Positions 24,734-33,103 of a stretch of DNA of 64,000 nt are shown piece by piece. How positions within the stretch are numbered: position 1 is the stretch's first letter; each line of letters opens with the position of its first letter. The translations under genes and the position numbers were made by a program. Source of the DNA: Candidatus Eremiobacteraceae bacterium (lineage in GTDB: Bacteria; Vulcanimicrobiota; Vulcanimicrobiia; Eremiobacterales; Eremiobacteraceae); contig DATFYX010000072.1 of NCBI GenBank assembly GCA_035314825.1, positions 62,001-126,000 of the forward strand, given 5' to 3'. Below the pieces are notes generated by a model. The model saw nothing but the letters and a program-made list of their open reading frames with translations. It did no database searches and was not told the origin of the DNA.

Positions 24734-26083
24734 CTGAGCACCCGCACGCGAGCGCTCGTAACTTGGGCCGCGGTCGCTGTCGCCGTCATTTCGTGCCGCG
24801 CAAGCGCCCGCGCCGATTGCGATCCGTCGTTCGTCCTGGCGCAGCCGCTCTTCCGTTCGATCGTTCCAGCCGAAGGCGCGACCGACGTTGCGTTCAAGAC
24901 GCCCCGCCTCGTGGTCGCGACCGACGCGGCGAACTTCTCGGCGGTCGAACGCATCCGGCTCGTGCCCGACTCGGGCGACGCGCTCGACCTGCCGGTGCGC
25001 GAGGTGACCTCGCGCTCGAACGATCTCGCCGGCATCGAGTTCACGTCGCTGTACGGCAAGCCCGCAGCGCTTGCGGCCATCCATCCCAAGAGCTTGGCCC
25101 CCTCGACGACGTATGAGCTCGAGTTCGTCGTGCGCACGACTGCGCCGCGAGATTGCCCGCGCGCTCTGACCGAGCGCGTCGGGACCTTCACCACCGAACC
25201 GGCATCTTCACTCGATGCGTTCGGCGACTTCGCCGACGTGCCCGATCAGCAGCCCACAGGCGCGGCCGCAGGGATGTCGGGTCAGGCCATCTTCGACAAG
25301 GCGCGCGAGGTCCTCGAGACCGTGCGCTATCCGACGTATATCACGTTCATCGTGCACGTGCGCTCCAACACCGGCGGTAAGCCCTTTTACGAGTCGTTCC
25401 GCTCGATCGTGCGCGCGCAAGACGACATCGTCTTGACGCACAAGACGCCGATCGAGACGACGAGCAAGCCGGACAATCCGTACGGCACCAACTTCGCGAT
25501 TCTCGGCTTCACCTTCCAGACTCACACCAAGGGCCACCAAGAGGAGCCCTTCGGCGTGCCGCAGATCTCGCCGCTGTATTCGTTCGGCTTGCGCCCCCCT
25601 GGCGAAGTCATGGGGCTCAGCCCAACGCCTGCGCCGGAGCCTTCGGATCTGCGCTCGCTCGGCCACGTCGAGGCGATCGCTCGCGATTATGACATCACCC
25701 TCGTCGACATAAGGCCCTACGGCGTGCGCTGGGCCTATCACTTGAAACTGGTGCCGGTCGAACGTCCCGACGAGTACCGGCTGCGCGACATGCTGGTGGA
25801 CACCGAGACGTTTGTGCCCTGGGAGCTCACAAGCGCCGGCATATTCCCGAAAGGGCCCGCGTCTGGGGTTTCATGGAGAGTCAGATATACGATCGAACAA
25901 GGCGCCTGGCTCATGACGGAGGAGACGACCAGCGCGAGCATACGCGTGGGCGGCTTCATGCAGAGCACGACCTCGCGCGGGTATGACGGCCTGACGTACA
26001 CCTTGACGGACTTCAAGTTCGCCACGACGCCGTCCGATTTTTCGTTCTTCGAAGTCGGCACCAGCGAAGCCTCAGAATATTGA
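24734..26083 (+). CDS. Secreted protein of unknown function, CTG start likely
   Basis: The 449-residue protein has no recognised domain; it contains repeated beta-rich stretches and FIVHVRSNTGGKPFYES. The first canonical start (GTG 24911) lacks a signal. The frame is open upstream and reads, from CTG 24734, STRTRALVTWAAVAVAVIS then CRASARA, a convincing signal peptide. GGAG lies 7 bases before the CTG, and an in-frame TAG at 24713 limits further extension. The last 200 residues resemble outer-membrane-lipoprotein-sorting-type folds only loosely. Confidence 0.65.
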   Translation: MSTRTRALVTWAAVAVAVISCRASARADCDPSFVLAQPLFRSIVPAEGATDVAFKTPRLVVATDAANFSAVERIRLVPDSGDALDLPVREVTSRSNDLAGIEFTSLYGKPAALAAIHPKSLAPSTTYELEFVVRTTAPRDCPRALTERVGTFTTEPASSLDAFGDFADVPDQQPTGAAAGMSGQAIFDKAREVLETVRYPTYITFIVHVRSNTGGKPFYESFRSIVRAQDDIVLTHKTPIETTSKPDNPYGTNFAILGFTFQTHTKGHQEEPFGVPQISPLYSFGLRPPGEVMGLSPTPAPEPSDLRSLGHVEAIARDYDITLVDIRPYGVRWAYHLKLVPVERPDEYRLRDMLVDTETFVPWELTSAGIFPKGPASGVSWRVRYTIEQGAWLMTEETTSASIRVGGFMQSTTSRGYDGLTYTLTDFKFATTPSDFSFFEVGTSEASEY

Positions 26084-26123
26084 TTGCCGGAGCTGCGGCC
26101 ACGCGGCGCGAACCCGGTTCCTC

Positions 26124-26915
26124 ATGAATACCTCGACCGCCGCCGCCAAGCTCGACGAGTTCATCCGTCCGACCACGTTCCCGGTCGCCGTGCGTTTTCT
26201 GCGCGACGGTGAGGCGCCGCCGCCCAAGGCGAAGCGTCCGCTCGCGGACATGGACCGCCATGTCACCGTGTGCCAGGGATGGGGGATCGCGCGCAAATAC
26301 GGCTGGACCACTGTCCTGCGCGCCGAGGACATGAAATGCCCGCTCGGTGCTCTCGTCGCCGGCTTCGCCGCTCCCAACGCCTATTATGAAGAAGGCAATC
26401 TATGCGCCGGCATGTACACCAAGGATGAGGATGCCGGAGCGCGCAGCGAGGCGTCGGTCGAGAAGTTCGCGCCCGGCGAGATCGACGCCATCGTGTTCGG
26501 TCCGCTGGCCCGCGCCGAATACGAGCCGCACGTGCTCATCATCTATGGAAACGCGGCGCAGGTCATGCGCCTTGTGGCTGCCGCCCTGTGGAAAGAGGGC
26601 GGCCGCATCGCGTCGTCGTTCGCCGCCCGGATGGACTGCTCGGATCACCTTGTCGTCCCGTTGCGGACCGGCGAATACCAGGTCGTCCTGCCATGCAACG
26701 GCGACCGCATCTTCGCCGGCGCTCAGGACGATGAAATGGCGTTCAGCCTGCCGTGGCACAAGATCGACGAACTCGTCGAGGGCCTCGAGGGCACCCAAAA
26801 GGGCGGCATCCGATACCCGATCCCATCGTTCCTGACCTACGAACCAGGCATGCCCAAGAAATACCAGGAGCTTCTCGACATGCAGGCCGCGCAGCGCCCA
26901 AAGGCGGCCAAATAG
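26124..26915 (+). CDS. DUF169 family protein
   Basis: The 263-residue cytoplasmic protein has the DUF169 layout: FPVAVRFLRDGE, VTVCQGWGIARKYGW, MKCPLGALVAGF, IVFGPLARAEYEPHVLIIYG and YQVVLPCNGDRIFA. Several conserved Cys residues suggest a metal or cofactor site. Function is unknown. The ATG has no strong ribosome binding site; the gene ends before a hairpin. Confidence 0.82.
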   Translation: MNTSTAAAKLDEFIRPTTFPVAVRFLRDGEAPPPKAKRPLADMDRHVTVCQGWGIARKYGWTTVLRAEDMKCPLGALVAGFAAPNAYYEEGNLCAGMYTKDEDAGARSEASVEKFAPGEIDAIVFGPLARAEYEPHVLIIYGNAAQVMRLVAAALWKEGGRIASSFAARMDCSDHLVVPLRTGEYQVVLPCNGDRIFAGAQDDEMAFSLPWHKIDELVEGLEGTQKGGIRYPIPSFLTYEPGMPKKYQELLDMQAAQRPKAAK

Positions 26916-26927
26916 GGGGTCGCGAAG

Positions 26928-26949
26928 ACTCCGCCCTCTAGGGCGGAGT
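26928..26949. repeat. Perfect hairpin between DUF169 and TonB-like genes
   Basis: ACTCCGCCCT-CT-AGGGCGGAGT, a 10-bp stem with a 2-base loop and no T run. It lies in the gap just before the start of the next gene. It resembles the other short 2-base-loop hairpins of this window but lacks the TGTAG flank. Confidence 0.6.
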
Positions 26950-26951
26950 GG

Positions 26952-27752
26952 GTGGCTCTCATGGGTAGACCCGAAGCAGGCCATATCCCCTTGACCCCCG
27001 GCAGCGCACCGCGATTCCGTCGACGTGCGTTGGTCGGGCTGTTCCTGTTCGTCGGGCTGTCGTTCGCGCTTCACCTCACTCTCGGTCCGACGGTCACCGC
27101 CATCTCGCCGATCTTCCGTACGCCCGACACGCCGGACCAGAGCGTTTCGGTCGTCACCCTTTCGCGCGCCAAACTGGCGACGGTCACGCCGACGCCGACG
27201 CCGCCGCCCAAGATCTACGTGCGGACTATCGCCAACGTCGCGCCGCTCAAGTATCTGGAATTCGGCACAAGATCGGCGCGTCACGCGATCAAGCCGCCGG
27301 CGCGCCGCACGGCGATGCTGTCCGTCCATCCGGAGGTCGGACCAAGCCCGACCGCCGGTCCGGATTCTGCGGCCGCCACCGATTTGATGCCCGCCGGCGC
27401 ACCGCCTAAAGGCGAAAGCGCGCAAGCGGATACCGGCGCGGACAAGAGCCGCATCGCAGGCGCCGTCGTGTGGGGCGATGACAACCCGCCGCGCGTGCTC
27501 TCGCTCGCCTCGCTCGTCGGCGGTGCGACAGGCGCACAAACCGGGCATCACGTGCGCTTGGAAGTCGACATCGGACCGGATGGTGACGTCTTGAACGTCC
27601 GCGTCGTCATCTCGTCAGGTGATGCGGCGCTCGACGCGGCCGCCGTCGACGCTGCGCGCAAATCCACGTACCGCGCAGCGACGCTCAACGGCCTGCCGGT
27701 GCATGGCACGGTCACGCTCGATTTTCCCCAGACGACCGCAACCACGACGTGA
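26952..27752 (+). CDS. TonB-family energy transducer-like protein
   Basis: The 266-residue protein has a single N-terminal TM (about 24-44), a Pro/Thr-rich periplasmic spacer (TPTPTPPPK) and a C-terminal TonB domain. The domain reads VRLEVDIGPDGDVLNVRVV-SSGDAALDAAAVDAARKSTYR, the standard pattern. TonB couples inner-membrane energy to outer-membrane transport, so a diderm envelope is implied, although no ExbBD is nearby. GTG 26952 or ATG 26961 may be the start. Its stop overlaps queG as GTGA. Confidence 0.8.
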   Translation: MALMGRPEAGHIPLTPGSAPRFRRRALVGLFLFVGLSFALHLTLGPTVTAISPIFRTPDTPDQSVSVVTLSRAKLATVTPTPTPPPKIYVRTIANVAPLKYLEFGTRSARHAIKPPARRTAMLSVHPEVGPSPTAGPDSAAATDLMPAGAPPKGESAQADTGADKSRIAGAVVWGDDNPPRVLSLASLVGGATGAQTGHHVRLEVDIGPDGDVLNVRVVISSGDAALDAAAVDAARKSTYRAATLNGLPVHGTVTLDFPQTTATTT

Positions 27753-28942
27753 TCTCGGTCGAGGCCTCGCCTAAAGACCGCATCATCGCCCGCGCCAAAG
27801 AGATCGGCTTCGATCTCGTCGGCATCGCGAGCGCGCAGCCGTTCACGGACACGGAACACGTGTTCAAACGGCGTGTCGCCGAGGGGCTGCTCGCCAATTG
27901 GAATTATCCCGACCAGACCGTCGAACGCGCTTGCCGGCCGGCGGACGCCCTATCGGGCGCCAAGTCGATCGTCTGCACTGCCACCGCATACCTGACCGAA
28001 TACGAGCCCTACGATCCGGATGCACCCGGCCTGCGCGGCGCGATCTCCAGCCACGCCTGGGGCAGCGATTACCATCGCACGATCGGCGCGCGTTTGCGCG
28101 CGCTGGCGGCGTTCATCAGCGTGGAGTTTCCGGGCGAACGGTGCATGCCGTGCGTCGACACCGGACCGCTCGTGGATCGGGCCGCCGCCGTGCGGGCGGG
28201 CATCGGCTGGTTCGGCAAGAACGCCAACGTGTTGACCCGCGATTTCGGCTCGTGGGTTCTGCTGGGAGAAGTGATCACGACGCTTGAGCTGCCGCCGGAC
28301 GAGCCGCTCGCCAAGTCGTGCGGCCAGTGCGTGGAGTGCATCGCGCGCTGCCCGACCGGCGCGATCGGTCCTGACGGCAGCGTCGACGGCACGCGTTGCA
28401 TCTCCGATCTGACGCAGCTGCGCACGCCGATCCCGCGCGGTCTTCGTCCGGCGATCGGCAACCGCTTGTGGGGCTGCGATGACTGCCAAACGGTCTGCCC
28501 GGTCAACCAACGCAAGGAGCTTGCGGCCAAGAGCGCGGCGCGACCCGAGTTCGCGCCGTTGCCGCACATCGGGCCGTCCATGGATCTGCCTTCCGTGTTG
28601 CGCATGACCACGTCGCAATTCCGCGCGTGGTTCGGGCCTACGTCTATGGCGTGGCGCGGCAAAGGCGTGCTCCAGCGCAACGCCGCGGTGGCTCTTGGCA
28701 ACTCGCGCGATCCGGCAGCCATCCCGCCGCTCATCGAGGCGCTGGCGGACCGTAAGCCGCTGGTTCGCGGCCACGCGGGTTGGGCGCTCGGCAACCTGCA
28801 CGCCGTTTGTGAGGGCGATCTCGTAGAGCGCACGAGGGCGGCGCTGCTTCGCGCCGTGGACGCCGAGCCCGATGCGTGGGCGCGCGAGGAGATGATGCTG
28901 GCCTTACAGCAGCTCGACGACCAACGCCAAGAAAGCGCCTGA
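27749..28942 (+). CDS. queG: Epoxyqueuosine reductase
   Basis: The iron-sulfur, cobalamin-dependent enzyme makes queuosine from epoxyqueuosine in tRNA. Features: HAWGSDYHRTIGARL, CVDTGPLVDRAAAVRAGIGWFGKN, two [4Fe-4S] motifs (CGQCVECIARCPTGAI and CDDCQTVCPVN) and a C-terminal HEAT-like segment (NAAVALGNSRDPAAI). The 397-residue length is in the family range. The 3' end overlaps the convergent sirtuin gene by 39 bases. Confidence 0.93.
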   Translation: MISVEASPKDRIIARAKEIGFDLVGIASAQPFTDTEHVFKRRVAEGLLANWNYPDQTVERACRPADALSGAKSIVCTATAYLTEYEPYDPDAPGLRGAISSHAWGSDYHRTIGARLRALAAFISVEFPGERCMPCVDTGPLVDRAAAVRAGIGWFGKNANVLTRDFGSWVLLGEVITTLELPPDEPLAKSCGQCVECIARCPTGAIGPDGSVDGTRCISDLTQLRTPIPRGLRPAIGNRLWGCDDCQTVCPVNQRKELAAKSAARPEFAPLPHIGPSMDLPSVLRMTTSQFRAWFGPTSMAWRGKGVLQRNAAVALGNSRDPAAIPPLIEALADRKPLVRGHAGWALGNLHAVCEGDLVERTRAALLRAVDAEPDAWAREEMMLALQQLDDQRQESA

Positions 28943-29635
28943 GGGCGCCCGCACCGACACGTCGCAGCGCGCCGTGGCCGGCGTCTCGTCCGGGTTGACC
29001 TCGACGACGAACGCGCCGTTCTCGCGCGCGACGTCGACGAGCCCGGCCGCAGGATAGACGATCGCCGAGGTGCCGGCGACGATGAACACCTCCGCGTTGG
29101 CGGCCGCCTCCCGCGCCCGCTCGTAGGCGCCCGGCGGCAACGCCTCGCCGAACCACACCACGTTGGGCCGCAACAGGCCGCCGCACTCGCAGTGCGGAGG
29201 CACCGGGCCTTCCAGCGGCGTGTCCACGCTGCGCGCGCAGCTTGCGCAGCGGGAGGTGCGGACGTCGCCATGCAGCTCGATCACGTCTTTCGAGCCGGCG
29301 CGCAGATGCAGGCCATCCACGTTCTGCGTGATCACGCAGAACGATGGGATGCGGTGCTCGAGCTGGGCGAGGGCGAGATGCCCCGGGTTAGGTGCAGCAG
29401 CGCTATGCGCGCGCAGTCGCTCGCGATACCATTCCCACACGAGCGCGGGATCGCGGGCAAAGGCCTCTGGGGTCGCAAGCGACATCGGGTCGCGATCGCG
29501 CCACAGCGCGCGCGTGCCGCTGCGAAACGTCGGCAAGCCGCTCTCCACGGACATGCCGGCGCCCGAGAGCGCGGCCGCTCGGGCGGCCAATCGCAGCCGG
29601 GCAGCGACCCCTTGTGCTTGTGCCTGAAAAGACAT
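28904..29635 (-). CDS. cobB: NAD-dependent protein deacylase, Sir2 family
   Basis: The 243-residue sirtuin has ALSGAGMSVESGLPTFR, the catalytic ITQNVDGLHLRAGSKDVIELHG and a four-Cys zinc site (CASC and CECG). VVWFGEALPP and IVAGTSAIVYPA follow. It removes acyl groups from protein lysines with NAD. The canonical GAGxSxxSGIPxFR is met with minor changes. ATG start; convergent overlap with queG. Confidence 0.9.
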   Translation of the reverse strand: MSFQAQAQGVAARLRLAARAAALSGAGMSVESGLPTFRSGTRALWRDRDPMSLATPEAFARDPALVWEWYRERLRAHSAAAPNPGHLALAQLEHRIPSFCVITQNVDGLHLRAGSKDVIELHGDVRTSRCASCARSVDTPLEGPVPPHCECGGLLRPNVVWFGEALPPGAYERAREAAANAEVFIVAGTSAIVYPAAGLVDVARENGAFVVEVNPDETPATARCDVSVRAPSGAFLALVVELL

Positions 29636-29724
29636 TGGCGCCCGTTACGATGGAGGCAGTCGTTGCGCCTGGCGTGGGCGAAGAGGGGCCGCCCCTACCC
29701 CTATCTTTTCGGAGTGCGCACATC

Positions 29725-30462
29725 ATGAATCTCGGAGCCCTCGAAATCACGTTTTGCGGCCATGCCGCGTTCTCGTTCAAGACGCCGTCGGGCAAACACG
29801 TCATCGTCGATCCGTGGCTGGAGCAAAACCCCGCCTGCCCGCCGCGCCTCAAGAATCCGGCTAAGGTGGACACGCTGTTGATCACGCACGGCCACTTCGA
29901 TCACATCGCCGATGCGGTCGGCATCGCAAAGAAGCACGACGCGACCTGCATCGCGATCCACGAGACCGTCCTCTGGCTGGGCAAGAAAGGCGTGAACAAG
30001 CTGATCGGCATGAACAAGGGCGGGACTGTCGAGCACGACGGCATGAAGGTGACCATGGTCCACGCGGAGCACAGCTGCGGCATCCAGGACGGAGACCAGG
30101 TGATCTACGGCGGCGAGGCGTGCGGCTACGTCATCACCTTTGAGAACGGTGTCAAAGTGTATCATGCCGGCGACACGTGCGTGCACAGCGACATGACGAT
30201 CGTCGGCGAGCTCTACAAGCCCGACATCGCGCTGCTGCCCATCGGCGATCTTTATACCATGGATCCCCTGCAGGGCGCGTACGCGATCCGCCTGCTCGGT
30301 ACCAAGGTCATCGTACCGATGCACTACGGCACGTTCCCGCAGCTCACCGGCACGCCGGCCCGGCTGCGCGAGCTCACCAAAGACATCCCCGGGCTGCACA
30401 TCGTCGACCTCAAGCCGGGCGAAACACTGACCGGCGAGCTCAATCGCCTGGCGCTCGCGTGA
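29725..30462 (+). CDS. UPF0173 metal-dependent hydrolase
   Basis: The 245-residue metallo-beta-lactamase-fold protein has LEITFCGHAAFSFKTPSGKHV, the metal motif LLITHGHFDHIAD and VYHAGDTCVHSDM. The late LLPIGDLYTMDPLQGAYAI and VIVPMHYGTFPQL also fit. It matches UPF0173/UlaG-like hydrolases whose substrate is unknown. ATG 29725 has GGAG about 10 bases upstream. Confidence 0.9.
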   Translation: MNLGALEITFCGHAAFSFKTPSGKHVIVDPWLEQNPACPPRLKNPAKVDTLLITHGHFDHIADAVGIAKKHDATCIAIHETVLWLGKKGVNKLIGMNKGGTVEHDGMKVTMVHAEHSCGIQDGDQVIYGGEACGYVITFENGVKVYHAGDTCVHSDMTIVGELYKPDIALLPIGDLYTMDPLQGAYAIRLLGTKVIVPMHYGTFPQLTGTPARLRELTKDIPGLHIVDLKPGETLTGELNRLALA

Positions 30463-30469
30463 GGGCGCG

Positions 30470-31090
30470 CTAGGCGACCTTCACGACGATCTTGCCGACC
30501 AACTTGCCGATCGCGTCAGCGCGGTCGGCGCTGTTGCTCAAGTGCCGGTAGATCTCGCGCAGCTTGAAGATGCGTTGGACATCGGTGGTCTTGAACAGAT
30601 CGGCCAGGGTGCGCCGGTACATATCTTCCACCACATCTTCTGCGCTGCTCGCGTCGGCCGCGCGCTGTGCGCTGCGCGTCTGATCGTCCTCGAGGGCCGC
30701 GATCGCTTCGTGGATCGCGTCAGTAGCGCCCGAGATCACTTTGACCATCTCGACCATCGCCGGCGTCGGTTCGACGTCGAACAGCGTGATCTCGCGAGCG
30801 GCGTTGTCCAGATACGCGATCATGTCGTCGAACGCCAAGGCGAGATTGTAGATATCTTGGCGGTCGAACGGAGTGACGAACGTGTCGGTCAGTGCGGCGA
30901 TGGTCTGCCTGAGGATGTCGTGGCTTTGCTGCGTTAGCTGCGAGACACGCGCGATGGCAGCCGGGTCAGGCCGCTCGACGTAGCGTTCGAGCGCCTGCGC
31001 GGCCTGGAGCATCACCTCGGAGTGCTGGCTCAACAGGCTTGCGAACAGCTTCTGCTTGCGGGCAGTGAACATATCGGACAGCCACATCAT
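30470..31090 (-). CDS. DUF47/PhoU-like phosphate transport regulator
   Basis: The 206-residue all-helical protein fits the DUF47 family that accompanies PiT transporters: KLFASLLSQHSEVMLQAA, TPFDRQDIYNLALAFDDMIAYLDN and LREIYRHLSNSADRADAIG. The negatively charged motifs of PhoU-type metal binding are visible. It lies 40 bases downstream of the PiT gene in the same direction and probably controls it. Confidence 0.88.
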   Translation of the reverse strand: MMWLSDMFTARKQKLFASLLSQHSEVMLQAAQALERYVERPDPAAIARVSQLTQQSHDILRQTIAALTDTFVTPFDRQDIYNLALAFDDMIAYLDNAAREITLFDVEPTPAMVEMVKVISGATDAIHEAIAALEDDQTRSAQRAADASSAEDVVEDMYRRTLADLFKTTDVQRIFKLREIYRHLSNSADRADAIGKLVGKIVVKVA

Positions 31091-31130
31091 GGAGCACTCA
31101 CCCTTTCGGCCGCGCGTCCGGCCGACGCGT

Positions 31131-32117
31131 TCATTTTACCCAGCGCACGACGAGGCCCGCCAACGTGCCGAGCGCGAACGCGACCGGCATCGTGATGAGC
31201 CATGCGCCGATGAGCTTGGCCACCACCTGCCAGTGCACGCGCCGCGGCCTGGCGACTGCGCCGACGCCCACGATCGCGCTGGCGGTCGTCTCGGTGGTGG
31301 ACAGCGGAGCGCCGACAAACGACGCGCCCATCACCGTGGCACCGGCGGCCGCCTGGAATGCAAGCGCGTGCTCGGGTCTGATGGTGAACAGTTTGCCGCC
31401 CACCGTCTTGGCCACGCGCATGCCCCCGACCGCAAGGCCGCCCCCGAATGCGGCGATCGCAGCGCCGATCGCCCACAGCGGCACGTGGAACGCCTGGCCG
31501 GCGATCTGCGGGGCGACGGCGGCCGCCATCAGCCCCATCATCTTCTCTGCATCGTTGGCGCCATACCCGAGCGCCTGCAGGGCGACGGTGCCGTACTGCA
31601 GGTTCATCAGCCGGTCGCCGGTCGCGCGCGACACAGGCCGTAAGAGCAGCCGTAAGAGCGCAAACGCGAGCGCGCCCATCACGAAGCCCGCAAGCCCCGA
31701 TCCAAACGCGCTGGCGACGACCTTGACGACCCCTGGCCAGTGGACAAGGTGCATGTCCCCGCCGGTGATGAGCGAGCCGACCATCGCGCTCACCAACGAG
31801 AGCGACATCATGGTCGGCAACCGCATGGCATATGCGAGCAGCACGGCGGCAAGCGAGGCGGCGATGGCGGCCAGGAGCAACGGCATTCCGGCCTTCGCGT
31901 AGTCGGCGATCCCCGTGCCCAACGTCGCCGCGACGGCCGTGCCGAATACGAGCGGCCCGACGAACGCGAACACGACGATGAGCACGAAGGCGGTGGGAAC
32001 AGGAATCGTACGGCTCGAGGCCGCCGCCGCCAGCAGGTTCCCTCCGTCGTTGAACCCGGCGACGACATTGAAGGCAAGCGCTGTGACCACGATCGCGATG
32101 ACGAGCCCGTCGTGCGT
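31131..32117 (-). CDS. Inorganic phosphate transporter, PiT family
   Basis: The membrane transporter couples phosphate uptake to cations. Its two inverted signature repeats are VAGFNDGGNLLAAAASSR and GYGANDAEKMMGLM, and about ten TM segments are visible. Starting at GTG 32090 would cut TM1 to about 10 residues before the first signature. An AAAGGAGG site at 32125-32132 points instead to ACG 32117 (7-base spacing), giving THDGLVIAIVVTALAFNVV, a full TM1. No ATG/GTG/TTG lies between. It follows arginase by 13 bases. Confidence 0.85.
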   Translation of the reverse strand, partial: THDGLVIAIVVTALAFNVVAGFNDGGNLLAAAASSRTIPVPTAFVLIVVFAFVGPLVFGTAVAATLGTGIADYAKAGMPLLLAAIAASLAAVLLAYAMRLPTMMSLSLVSAMVGSLITGGDMHLVHWPGVVKVVASAFGSGLAGFVMGALAFALLRLLLRPVSRATGDRLMNLQYGTVALQALGYGANDAEKMMGLMAAAVAPQIAGQAFHVPLWAIGAAIAAFGGGLAVGGMRVAKTVGGKLFTIRPEHALAFQAAAGATVMGASFVGAPLSTTETTASAIVGVGAVARPRRVHWQVVAKLIGAWLITMPVAFALGTLAGLVVRWVK

Positions 32118-32130
32118 CGCGTGTCCTCCT

Positions 32131-33030
32131 TTACAGGATGCTCTTGCCGAGGGCCGAGCAGATCAGCTCGACGGCGATGGAGGCGGTGCGGTTGTGCTCG
32201 TCGAGCACGGGGTTGACTTCCGCGACTTCGAGCGAATCAGCGCACCCGCTTTGCGCGATCATCTCCATCGCCAAATGCGCTTCGCGGTAGGTGAGACCGC
32301 CCGGCACGGGGGTCCCGGTGCCCGGCGCGAGGGCAGGGTCGAGCGAATCGACATCCAGACTGACGTGCACGCTGCGCGGCCCGCGGCACGCGATCGTCAA
32401 CGCTTGCTCGATGACCTTGCCGATGCCGTAACGGTCGATATCGCTCATGGTGAAGCAGGTGAAGCCGCGATCGCGCAGCGCTTTGCGTTCGCCAGGGTCA
32501 AGATCGCGCAGGCCGACGAAGACGCAGCGCGTGGCGTCGAGCGAAGGCGCTGGGAACTTCGCCGCCGGGAACAGCTCTGGCGCGTCGCCCATCGCGATCG
32601 CGACGGACATGCCATGGAGGTTGCCGGTTGGGCTGGTCGCAGGCGTGTTCAGATCTGCATGCGCGTCGATCCAGATGACGCCGCGCGGGCCGCTCACGCG
32701 GGCAAGGCCTGCGAGCACGCCGATGGCCATCGAATGATCGCCGCCGATCACCACGGGGAAATGGCCTTCCCGCGCGGAGCGCTCGACCGTATCGGCGATA
32801 TGCTCGCTCGCCGTCAGGATCGCCTGGACGTGTCGCGGCCGGCTTGGGCCTCCCCCGGACGTGTCGCTCGATTCGGGCACCACGACATTGCCTTGATCGT
32901 GGACGGAAAGACCCAGCCGTTGCAAGCTCTCCACCAGACCGGCCTCGCGCACGGCGTCGGGCCCGAGGCGCACGCCATGCCTACCGGCGCCATAATCTAT
33001 CGGAACGCCGATAACATCGATATCGAGCAT
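32131..33030 (-). CDS. rocF: Arginase
   Basis: The 299-residue ureohydrolase splits arginine into ornithine and urea. The manganese-binding motifs are GGDHSMAIG, IWIDAHADLNTP and HVSLDVDSLDPALAPGTGTP. The N-terminus MLDIDVIGVPIDYGAGRHGVRLGPDAVRE is typical of arginases rather than agmatinases. ATG 33030 is chosen on this basis; the frame continues upstream as a shadow. It is first in an arginase-PiT-DUF47 unit. Confidence 0.92.
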   Translation of the reverse strand: MLDIDVIGVPIDYGAGRHGVRLGPDAVREAGLVESLQRLGLSVHDQGNVVVPESSDTSGGGPSRPRHVQAILTASEHIADTVERSAREGHFPVVIGGDHSMAIGVLAGLARVSGPRGVIWIDAHADLNTPATSPTGNLHGMSVAIAMGDAPELFPAAKFPAPSLDATRCVFVGLRDLDPGERKALRDRGFTCFTMSDIDRYGIGKVIEQALTIACRGPRSVHVSLDVDSLDPALAPGTGTPVPGGLTYREAHLAMEMIAQSGCADSLEVAEVNPVLDEHNRTASIAVELICSALGKSIL

Positions 33031-33103
33031 CGGGCTGTCGGTTCGTGACCCAGGCCCCGATTCATGCCATTCTGAAGGCGCGGGCAGCCGGTGAGGTAAA
33101 ACG

